Assembly: GCA_963560005.1 (NCBI GenBank) | Contig: CAUWNG010000031.1 | Coordinates: 1 to 25,014 of the forward strand | Source: CAG-273 sp963560005 | Lineage (GTDB): Bacteria > Bacillota > Clostridia > TANB77 > CAG-508 | Direction of reading: 5' to 3' | Length of the DNA stretch: 25,014 bases | Shown: positions 1 through 6,990 of the stretch, one piece after another | Layout of the letters: each line of letters starts with the position of its first letter | Numbering within the stretch: the stretch's first letter is position 1 | The notes under the pieces: generated by a model | The model's database searches: none | Told to the model about the DNA's origin: nothing | What the model saw: the letters and a program-made list of their open reading frames with translations, nothing else | Program-made: the position numbers and the translations under genes

Positions 1-54
1 AATTAAAATATACTAATCAATATTTAAACTTTATTTTACTTTTACAATTCACCC

Positions 55-87
55 TTTTTTAAAAAAAATTATTTTTTTTAAAAAAAG
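55..87. repeat. A/T-tract inverted repeat upstream of the tRNA-Gly promoter
   Basis: A run of six T and eight A is followed, after TTA, by eight T and seven A, bounded by C and G. It is a nearly perfect A/T palindrome ending just before the -35 box of the first tRNA promoter. It could be an UP element for the tRNA promoter, or the end of a terminator for a gene outside the window. The sequence alone does not decide. Confidence 0.4.
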
Positions 88-89
88 TA

Positions 90-118
90 TTGACAATTAT
101 TATAATAACCATTATAAT
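90..118 (+). promoter_or_regulatory. Promoter of first tRNA-Gly
   Basis: TTGACA at 90-95 and TATAAT at 113-118 are separated by 17 bp. This is a perfect consensus vegetative promoter, about 30 bp ahead of the tRNA. A-tracts lie directly upstream and may act as an UP element. Confidence 0.85.
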
Positions 119-147
119 AATAATTGTTCAACACAACAGAATAAAAT

Positions 148-221
<74 letters not shown>

Positions 222-225
222 AATA

Positions 226-253
226 AAAACTTGAGAAAATCTCAAGTTTTTTC
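226..253 (+). terminator. Rho-independent terminator of first tRNA-Gly
   Basis: A 10-bp perfect stem (AAAACTTGAG / CTCAAGTTTT) closes a 5-nt loop and runs into TTT, then a T-rich stretch. It lies 4 nt after the tRNA CCA end. Confidence 0.85.
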
Positions 254-270
254 TTTTCTTTACTTAATAC

Positions 271-299
271 TTTACTAAAAAAAGAATAAATGCTATACT
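271..299 (+). promoter_or_regulatory. Promoter of second tRNA-Gly
   Basis: An extended -10 (TGCTATACT, box at 294-299) lies 17 bp after a weak -35 (TTTACT, 271-276). The second tRNA starts 16 bp later. Because a terminator separates the two tRNAs, this promoter is needed. Confidence 0.65.
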
Positions 300-314
300 T
301 ATATTAAATTAATT

Positions 315-389
<75 letters not shown>

Positions 390-434
390 TAAGTAAAATC
401 GTCACACTTTGGCGAAACATTGATAAATCAACTT

Positions 435-1403
435 TTAAATCATACTTATTATATAAATTATATATATTATTATTAATGAAATTCCTTTATTTTTATCTAA
501 TTCATTATTTTTATTTACTGTGGCTATAAATTGCAAATATATAGTTACTAATATTAATATTATAATACTACTATTAAAATTAGTTGTAAATATTAATGGA
601 TTTATTACCGCTCCCAACCCTATTAATAAACACAAATTTAAAACATTAGAACCTGAAATATTACCTAGTAATAAATCTGTTTCATTTTTTCTTGCTGCTA
701 TAACACCTGTTATAATCTCTGGTAATGCTGTTCCGACTGCAACTATAGTCATACCTATAAATCTTTCTGATAACCCTAATGCTGATGCAATTAATATAGA
801 GTTATCTACTACAAAATCCGAACCAAATTTTAGACCTAATATCCCCAATATCATATAAAATATAATTGCAATTGTTGAACAATTTTCTTTAGATTTAACA
901 TCTTTTATTCTTTCCTCTTCTATCTTATTATTGTTAATCTTTTTTTCTTCATAAATCGTATATAAAATATATCCTACAGAACATAATAATAGCACTATTC
1001 CTTGCCATTTAGTAATAGTTTGAAATTCTCCCGTTTTATCTATATTACCTAAAAATAAAAGTAAAATCATAGTAAAAATCCCAATTGGTAAATGTCTTTT
1101 TACTATTCTTTTGTCAAATTTTAATGGTCTAATTAAAGTAGTAATTCCTATAACAAACAAGAAATTGCACATACAACTTCCTATTACATTACCTATTAAT
1201 AAATCCGAATGTCCATCTATTGCTGATGAAATTGTAATAAATATTTCTGGAAGTGATGTCCCAATTGCAACAATAGTTAATCCTATAATCATTTCCGATA
1301 AGCCAAACTTTTTTGCAATACTAGAAGCTGCTTTAATTAATAAATCAGCTCCTTTTACTAAAAAGATAAATCCTAATATTATTAATATTATTTCTATTAC
1401 CAA
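435..1403 (-). CDS. Calcium/sodium (or cation/proton) antiporter, CaCA family
   Basis: This 322-residue membrane protein has the two inverted alpha repeats of the CaCA exchanger family (YrbG type). The first carries GTSLPE near residues 48-53 and the second GTALPE near 224-229. Each is followed by a GN(V/I)xGS-type segment that lines the ion path. The two halves are joined by a charged, Lys/Glu-rich cytoplasmic linker at about 150-175. The product should exchange Ca2+ (or another cation) for Na+ or H+ across the cytoplasmic membrane. The start is TTG, chosen because AGAAGGGAGA lies just upstream and no better start exists. Length and topology are normal for the family. It is last in a run of - strand genes; I see no convincing terminator between its stop and the tRNA-Gly. 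Confidence 0.9.
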   Translation of the reverse strand: MVIEIILIILGFIFLVKGADLLIKAASSIAKKFGLSEMIIGLTIVAIGTSLPEIFITISSAIDGHSDLLIGNVIGSCMCNFLFVIGITTLIRPLKFDKRIVKRHLPIGIFTMILLLFLGNIDKTGEFQTITKWQGIVLLLCSVGYILYTIYEEKKINNNKIEEERIKDVKSKENCSTIAIIFYMILGILGLKFGSDFVVDNSILIASALGLSERFIGMTIVAVGTALPEIITGVIAARKNETDLLLGNISGSNVLNLCLLIGLGAVINPLIFTTNFNSSIIILILVTIYLQFIATVNKNNELDKNKGISLIIIYIIYIISMI

Positions 1404-1525
1404 ACTATCTCTCCCTTCTATTTTATATATATTAAAATTATCTATTTTTATTTATTAGGCATATTTATAATAATTCATCATCAACTTATACTTTTATGTA
1501 ATATATTTATATTTTTTCAATTCTT

Positions 1526-2324
1526 CTATTTTTTCTTTTTATAATTTTTTACTTTTTTTATACTTTCTTCTAATTCTTTTCTTGCTTCCTCTTTTTTCTG
1601 ATTTATACCACTTTTTATTTCTTTAGTTACCTCTTGTGTTTTTTCAACTATTTCATCTCTTTTTTCCATAAGTCTTGTTTTTAAATCTGGAAAAGCATTA
1701 ATAAGTCTTCTACTAAAAAACGAACCACTTCTTAATACTTCTTTTACTTTAGCAGTTATTTCTTCTGTATTGTCTTTTACATTCTCTTTACTTATATTTT
1801 TGGTAGCCACTTTTACTTTAGATATTATTTTAAATGATACTATAACGTCTAAAATAAATACTCCTCCTATTATTGTAGCTATTACATTAAGAAAATCTTG
1901 ATTTAAATTTAATAAAAATTTTAATAATATAGGATTTGTAACATATATAATTATTAACCCTAATATTCCAAATGGTACTATAGTTTCTAAACATATCCTA
2001 CCATTTATATTGAATTTACTATTGCTATAATCCCACCATCTAGCATTAAATATTTTTTCCATTATATAACTTGTAAAATATTCTAATATACCACATACAA
2101 GTATTGCCATAACAAATAATAATACTGGTTGTGAATAAAATCTAGTTAATAAAAGAGTTATAATTATAGCTCCGACATCCATATATAGGACAATAAGGGC
2201 CTATTAAAAATCCTCTATCTCCTAATTTCCTTTCAAAAATCAATTTAGTTATTATTTCCATTATCCAACCAACTATAGCATATATAATGAATAATGAAAA
2301 ATATATTGTTATATTATAGTCCAT
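1526..2324 (-). pseudogene. CmpB-type membrane protein (putative ABC-transporter type IV family), frameshifted
   Basis: Two overlapping frames together make one protein of about 265 residues of the family named putative ABC-transporter type IV (CmpB). The first frame (2324-2142) starts MDYNITIYFSLF and carries RGFLIGPYCPIYG. The second (read from about 2176 to 1526) continues GAIIITLLL. It then carries the family hallmark NGRICLETIVPFGILG, several membrane helices and a charged helical tail rich in Lys and Glu. One extra base in GGATGTCGG (2172-2180) explains the break: removing it joins PIYG to VGAIII. The biochemical role of the family is not established. The ribosome binding site AAAGGAG lies inside a perfect hairpin (2332-2375). 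Either the gene is broken or the extra base is a sequence error. Confidence 0.8.
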
Positions 2325-2331
2325 ATAAAAA

Positions 2332-2375
2332 TCTCTCCTTTATGTATAATATCAATTATATACATAAAGGAGAGA
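2332..2375 (-). promoter_or_regulatory. 17-bp perfect hairpin that contains the ribosome binding site of the CmpB-like gene
   Basis: Two perfectly complementary 17-nt arms (2332-2348 and 2359-2375) flank a 10-nt loop between the ABC exporter genes and the CmpB-like gene. On the - strand the 3' arm holds AAAGGAGAGA and is followed by five T and the ATG. It can act as a terminator of the ABC operon. In a read-through transcript it would bury the ribosome binding site of the next gene. Confidence 0.75.
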
Positions 2376-2419
2376 AAATACAATATTAATTTAACATCTT
2401 AATAATTTTTTAAAATTAT

Positions 2420-4150
2420 TTACTCTTCTGCTTCTTGAAATTGTGAATTATAGAGACTAGAATAAAACCCATTTTTTTCTAATAATTCATCATGTGTTCC
2501 TTGCTCTACTATATCTCCATTATTCATTACAAGTATTAAATCTGCATTCTTTATTGTTGATAACCTATGGGCTATAATAAAACTTGTTCTACCTTTCATC
2601 AAATTATCCATTGCAGATTGAATTTGTTGTTCTGTTCTAGTATCAATAGAACTTGTAGCTTCATCTAATATTAATATTTTTGGATCTGTTAAAATTACTC
2701 TTGCTATTGTAAGTAATTGCTTTTGCCCTTGAGAAATATTACTTGATTCTTCATTTAAAATCATATCATACCCATTAGGTAAAGTTTTTATAAAATGGTG
2801 AACATGTGCTGCTTGTGCTGCTTCCACTACTTCTCCATCTGTTGCTTCTGGCTTTCCATATCTAATATTATCTTTTATTGTTCCACTAAAAAGCCAAGTA
2901 TCTTGTAAGACCATTCCAAATAATCTACGCATTTCTCCTCTGTCAAAATCTTTTATATTGTGACCATCTATTAATATTTTTCCACTATTTACATCATAAA
3001 ATCTCATTAATAATTTTACCATTGTTGTTTTTCCTGCCCCTGTTGGACCTACAATGGCTATTTTTTGCCCATCACGTATTTCTGCATTAAAATCTTTTAT
3101 TATCATTTTATCTGGATTATATCCAAATTTAACATGTTCAAAAGTAACATTACCACTTAATTCTTTAGTACTTACTGCATTTTCTATTGATTTTGCTTCT
3201 TCATCTTCTTCTAAAAATTCAAATACTCTTTCTGCTGCTGCCACCATAGATTGTAATGTTCCAGAAATTTGTGCAATTTGGTTTATTGGTTGAACAAATT
3301 GTCTGTTATATTGTATAAATGATTGAATATTACCAACAGTAATTCTACCTTGTACTGCTAAATATCCTCCTAAAATTGCAATTACAACATATCCTATGTT
3401 TCCAATAAAATTCATCACTGGATGCATTAATCCAGATAGAAATTGAGATCTCCATGCTGAATGATACAATTCCTTATTCATTTTTTCAAATGCTTCTAAA
3501 GCTTTTTCTTCTCCATTAAATACCTTAACTATGCTATGCCCACCATATATTTCTTCTACTTGACCATTTACATGTCCTAAAAAATCTTGTTGCTTTTTAA
3601 AATATTTTTGTGACTTTTTTACAATAAATCTAACTAATATAGCTGATAATGGCAAAATTATTAAAGATACTATTGTCATTGTAACACTTATAGATAACAT
3701 CATAATTAATACACCAATTATAGTACATATTGCTGTTATAATTTGTGTTATACTTTGATTTAAATTTTGAGATAAAGTATCTATGTCATTTGTAATAACA
3801 GATAGTACTTCACCATTTGTCCTTTTATCAAAATAATTCATTGGTAATTTATTTATTTTTTTTGCAATATCATTTCTAATGTTGTAAGTTAATTTTTGTG
3901 AAACATTTGTCATTGTAAAACCCTGTATTATTGAAAATAATGTACTTGTAAAATATAATATAAGTAATGTTATTAATATTCCTGCAATTTTCCCAAAATC
4001 TATTCCTGTTGCTCCTGATAATTTACTAATCAATCCATTAAAAATTTCTGTTGTTGCATTACCAAGTATCTTAGGTCCAACTATAGTAAATATAGTACTT
4101 CCTATTGCAAATATTATTACTATAATTAGAGAAATTTTATATTTAGACAA
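2420..4150 (-). CDS. ABC exporter subunit with the catalytic nucleotide-binding site (N-terminus cut off by a frameshift)
   Basis: This is a half-transporter with six membrane helices and an ATPase domain. The open frame gives 576 residues. Walker A is GPTGAGKTT near residue 368, the signature is ISQGQ near 472-476, Walker B is ILILDEATS with the catalytic Glu, and the switch histidine is in IIAHRLSTI. The signature departs from LSGGQ while the Walker B and switch residues are intact. That is the pattern of the active member of an asymmetric heterodimer; the partner is the gene just upstream. The true start is probably ATG at 4241. It has AGGAGG at the right distance and overlaps the partner stop by 14 bp, encoding MGKNNIKPPM. 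A one-base surplus near 4205-4215 then shifts the frame, after which KAKDFKGTTKKL leads into the annotated part. Substrate unknown; drugs, lipids or peptides are typical. Confidence 0.9.
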   Translation of the reverse strand: MSKYKISLIIVIIFAIGSTIFTIVGPKILGNATTEIFNGLISKLSGATGIDFGKIAGILITLLILYFTSTLFSIIQGFTMTNVSQKLTYNIRNDIAKKINKLPMNYFDKRTNGEVLSVITNDIDTLSQNLNQSITQIITAICTIIGVLIMMLSISVTMTIVSLIILPLSAILVRFIVKKSQKYFKKQQDFLGHVNGQVEEIYGGHSIVKVFNGEEKALEAFEKMNKELYHSAWRSQFLSGLMHPVMNFIGNIGYVVIAILGGYLAVQGRITVGNIQSFIQYNRQFVQPINQIAQISGTLQSMVAAAERVFEFLEEDEEAKSIENAVSTKELSGNVTFEHVKFGYNPDKMIIKDFNAEIRDGQKIAIVGPTGAGKTTMVKLLMRFYDVNSGKILIDGHNIKDFDRGEMRRLFGMVLQDTWLFSGTIKDNIRYGKPEATDGEVVEAAQAAHVHHFIKTLPNGYDMILNEESSNISQGQKQLLTIARVILTDPKILILDEATSSIDTRTEQQIQSAMDNLMKGRTSFIIAHRLSTIKNADLILVMNNGDIVEQGTHDELLEKNGFYSSLYNSQFQEAEE

Positions 4151-4227
4151 ATAATTTTTTATTAGTTTTTTAGTTGTTCCTTTAAAATCTTTAGCTTTTC
4201 CTCCGAGACTCCATTGGAGGTTTTATA

Positions 4228-6486
4228 TTATTCTTTCCCATTTTCTAATTCCTCCTTTGAAAGTTGTGATAGTGCAATTTGTTTATAAACTTCGCAATTC
4301 TTCATAAGTTCTTCATGTGTACCTTTTCCTACAATCTTTCCATCATCCAAAACAATAATTTGTTCTGCATGTAATATTGTATTAATTCTTTGTGCTACAA
4401 TTATTACAGTTTTATTTTCTGTTCTTTTTGCAAGTTCTGTTCTTAGTGTTACATCTGTTTTATAATCAAGTGCTGAAAAGCTATCATCAAATATAAGAAT
4501 TTCTGGATCTACCGCAATAGCTCTTGCAATTGATAAACGTTGTTTTTGTCCCCCAGAAACGTTATTTCCTCCTTGTGCAATTTCCGAATTATATTTATCA
4601 TCTTTTTGTTCTATAAATTCTTCTGCTTGTGCAATTTGAGCAGCTTCTATCATTTTATCATTGCTCATGTTTTCGTTACTATATTTTATATTAGTTTCAA
4701 TTGTTCCAGAGAAAAGAACACCTTTTTGAGGTACAAAACCAATTTTTTCTCTTAACTCTTTTTGTCTTACATCCTTTACATTAACTCCATCAACCAATAG
4801 TTCTCCTTCAGATACATCATATAAACGTGGTATTAAATTTATTACTGTAGACTTACCACTTCCTGTACTTCCTATAATAGCAGTAGTTTCTCCTGGTTTC
4901 GCTGTAAAATTAATATTTGTTAACATATATTCATCTGCATCTGGATATTTGAAACTAACATTTTTGAATTCAACTAATCCTTTTTTTGTATCATCAAACT
5001 GCTTAGGATTTTTTGGATCCTTTATACTTAATTTTGTATCCAAAACTTCATTTATACGCTTAGCTGAAACACTTGCTCTTGGAAGCATTATAGAAACCAT
5101 AGAAATCATTAAGAATGACATTATAACTTGCATTGTATATTGCATAAATGCCATCATGTCTCCTACTTGCATTATTCCAGAATCAACATTTTTTCCACCT
5201 ACCCAAATAATTAATAATGTTACTCCATTCATAATTAGCATCAATATAGGCATCATTAAGCTCATTGCTCTATTCACAAAAATATTTGTTTTCATCAAAT
5301 TTTTATTAGCATTTTCAAATCTTGATTCTTCTGCTTTTTCTTTATTAAATGCACGTATAACAGGTAATCCCGTTAAAATTTCACGTGATACTAAGTTCAA
5401 TTTATCTATTAGGTTCTGCAATTTTTTGAATTTAGGCATTGCAATTATAAATAAGTTCATTACTACAAATAAAACTCCAAAAATTGCCACACCTATAATC
5501 CATGACATTGTATTATTGCTTGTAGTTAATACCTTTAGGAATCCACCAATTCCCATTATAGGAGCATAAATTACTACCCTAAATAATATTGTAATTAACA
5601 TTTGTATTTGTTGAACATCATTAGTACTACGTGTAATTAATGATGCTGTTGAAAATTGTTTAAACTCCCCTGTAGAAAAATTAAGAACTTTTTTAAATAC
5701 TTTGTCTCTTAAAGTTCTTCCTAATTTAGCAGCAACTCTAGAAGATAATAGCATAATTAATACTGCAGTTATAACACTAATAAATGCAACCCCTAGCATT
5801 TGAATTCCTGCTAATACAATATAATTATTTTGATATTTTTCTAAGTCAATTCCAATTTGTTTATATTCTTCTTTTACTGCTGTAACTGCTGCTTGTGTTA
5901 ACATACTATCTGGTAATTTGTTAATTTGTTCCTCTGCATCATTTAATAAATCATGTTCTATTTCTTTTCCATTACTTTTTAATATTTCTAAAGCTGTTTT
6001 GTTTTCTAATTGTGTTCTATATTCTTTTGGAATATTTTCTAATATTTTATTTTTTATATTTTTCTCTGTTTCTCCATAACTTAAATTATATGCTATCATA
6101 AGTGGCTTAGATATAATGTTATTTAGCTCATTTTGACTTTCTTCATCTAATTTATTAATTATGTATAATTTTTGATTTTTTAATTCTGGATATTTTTTTA
6201 GATACTTCTCATAATCTTTCTCATCTAAATTTTCCTTTGAAATTAAAGTATAAGAATTTAATATTTGTTCATCCTCTTCTGTAAATAATAATACATCATC
6301 CATACTACTTTTTCTAATTACTTCTGGAGATGAGTTTTCGACTCCTCCTTGTTGAATACCTATATTTACTATTTTTGAAGTATAATCTGGTAAACTCAAG
6401 TCTGCAATTGCTTGAACACATAAAAGTACAATTATAGCAATAACTGATATCCATGATTTTCTTAAATTTGCTAATATTCGTATCAC
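4228..6486 (-). CDS. ABC exporter subunit with the degenerate nucleotide-binding site
   Basis: This 752-residue half-transporter is longer than usual because about 180 polar residues (roughly 30-215) lie between the first and second membrane helices, predicted outside the cell. The ATPase domain has Walker A GSTGSGKS (539-546) and a canonical VSGGQ signature (643-647). The catalytic Glu after Walker B is replaced by Asp (FDDS, 666-669), and the switch His by Gln (VAQRINTI). Together with the altered signature of the partner, these changes make one degenerate and one active ATP site. This is the known design of heterodimeric type IV exporters such as TM287/288 and BmrCD. The GTG start is set by AGGAGG 7 bp upstream. 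It is first gene of the two-gene operon, read from a consensus promoter at 6543-6571. Confidence 0.92.
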   Translation of the reverse strand: MIRILANLRKSWISVIAIIVLLCVQAIADLSLPDYTSKIVNIGIQQGGVENSSPEVIRKSSMDDVLLFTEEDEQILNSYTLISKENLDEKDYEKYLKKYPELKNQKLYIINKLDEESQNELNNIISKPLMIAYNLSYGETEKNIKNKILENIPKEYRTQLENKTALEILKSNGKEIEHDLLNDAEEQINKLPDSMLTQAAVTAVKEEYKQIGIDLEKYQNNYIVLAGIQMLGVAFISVITAVLIMLLSSRVAAKLGRTLRDKVFKKVLNFSTGEFKQFSTASLITRSTNDVQQIQMLITILFRVVIYAPIMGIGGFLKVLTTSNNTMSWIIGVAIFGVLFVVMNLFIIAMPKFKKLQNLIDKLNLVSREILTGLPVIRAFNKEKAEESRFENANKNLMKTNIFVNRAMSLMMPILMLIMNGVTLLIIWVGGKNVDSGIMQVGDMMAFMQYTMQVIMSFLMISMVSIMLPRASVSAKRINEVLDTKLSIKDPKNPKQFDDTKKGLVEFKNVSFKYPDADEYMLTNINFTAKPGETTAIIGSTGSGKSTVINLIPRLYDVSEGELLVDGVNVKDVRQKELREKIGFVPQKGVLFSGTIETNIKYSNENMSNDKMIEAAQIAQAEEFIEQKDDKYNSEIAQGGNNVSGGQKQRLSIARAIAVDPEILIFDDSFSALDYKTDVTLRTELAKRTENKTVIIVAQRINTILHAEQIIVLDDGKIVGKGTHEELMKNCEVYKQIALSQLSKEELENGKE

Positions 6487-6542
6487 TTTACTTCCTCCTT
6501 TTTATTTTCAAAACACACTATTTATATGTAAACTATCATTTT

Positions 6543-6571
6543 ATTATATGTAACGATATATAACAAGTCAA
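6543..6571 (-). promoter_or_regulatory. Promoter of the ABC exporter operon
   Basis: On the - strand, TTGACT (6566-6571) and TATAAT (6543-6548) are 17 bp apart, followed by a leader of about 50 nt and an AGGAGG site. Confidence 0.8.
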
Positions 6572-6611
6572 TATAATTCACAAAAAATTCATATTTTTTA
6601 TTATAAATCTA

Positions 6612-6640
6612 TTGATATTTTTATTTTTTTTTGTTATTAT
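6612..6640 (+). promoter_or_regulatory. Promoter of tRNA-Leu
   Basis: TTGATA (6612-6617) and TATTAT (6635-6640), preceded by TG, are separated by a T-rich 17-bp spacer. The tRNA begins about 20 bp further on. Confidence 0.7.
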
Positions 6641-6659
6641 ATTAATTATATTGAAATAT

Positions 6660-6742
6660 GCCGATGTGGCGGAACTGGCAGACGCACCAGACTCAAAATC
6701 TGGCGGGAAACCATGTGGGTTCGAGTCCCACCATCGGTACCA
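6660..6742 (+). tRNA. tRNA-Leu, anticodon CAA
   Basis: This is a class II tRNA with a long variable arm. The anticodon stem CCAGA / TCTGG closes the loop CTCAAAA, giving anticodon CAA, which reads the leucine codon UUG. The D loop has GGC, the variable arm folds as CGG-GAAA-CC, and the T arm is GTGGG-TTCGAGT-CCCAC. Discriminator A73 and CCA are encoded. The acceptor stem GCCGATG / CATCGGT starts with a G1-U72 wobble instead of G-C, a mild oddity. It converges on the 48-residue membrane protein gene, and the two share a hairpin. Confidence 0.95.
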
Positions 6743-6781
6743 ATTGTAAAGAGGTAGCTTTTAACTACCTCTTTACCAATT
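6742..6781. terminator. Bidirectional hairpin between tRNA-Leu and the 48-residue protein gene
   Basis: A 12-bp perfect stem (GTAAAGAGGTAG at 6746-6757 with CTACCTCTTTAC at 6765-6776) can be extended by four A/T pairs across a bulged C. Neither side has a long T run, so termination may be inefficient. The stop codon of the - strand small gene (6773-6775) lies in the stem. Confidence 0.65.
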
Positions 6782-6919
6782 CTTGAAGATCCGTTCTAAC
6801 AGTGAAAAACCTAAATATGCTACTCCCAACCAAAATATTAGTTTTAGGATTGGAGCCCAACCAAAGATTTCTGCCAATAGTATTATTAAGAGTCCATACT
6901 TTAATATCTCTTTGATCAT
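6773..6919 (-). CDS. Small membrane protein, 48 residues, unknown function
   Basis: A short frame starting MIKEILKYGLLIILL and ending ERIFKNW has every sign of a real gene. AGGAG lies 8 nt before the ATG, and a consensus extended -10 promoter lies directly upstream (6948-6977). A hairpin follows at the stop codon. The peptide is almost wholly hydrophobic between residues 9 and 41, with a likely turn at GWAP (20-23), so it should be one long or two short membrane helices with basic ends. I recognise no family. It lies downstream of the 772-residue unknown gene on the same strand but has its own promoter, so the two need not act together. A + strand open frame over the same bases is only its shadow. 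Confidence 0.75.
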   Translation of the reverse strand: MIKEILKYGLLIILLAEIFGWAPILKLIFWLGVAYLGFSLLERIFKNW

Positions 6920-6947
6920 TTTTTACACTCCTTTAAATTTTTATATT

Positions 6948-6977
6948 ATTATAACATTAATCTATATATTAAGTCAA
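6948..6977 (-). promoter_or_regulatory. Promoter of the 48-residue membrane protein
   Basis: TTGACT (6972-6977) and TATAAT (6948-6953) are 18 bp apart, and TG one base before the -10 makes it an extended box. It lies between the stop of the 772-residue gene and the small gene. Confidence 0.78.
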
Positions 6978-6990
6978 TTTTAAATATTTT

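Noticed and set aside
419..430. Short palindrome TTGATAAATCAA as a terminator of the antiporter gene
   Set aside because: The stem is five A/T-rich pairs without a T run; too weak to call.
6783..6983. + strand open frame of 66 codons after tRNA-Leu
   Set aside because: It has no ribosome binding site and lies opposite the 48-residue - strand gene, which has promoter, Shine-Dalgarno and terminator; it is a shadow.
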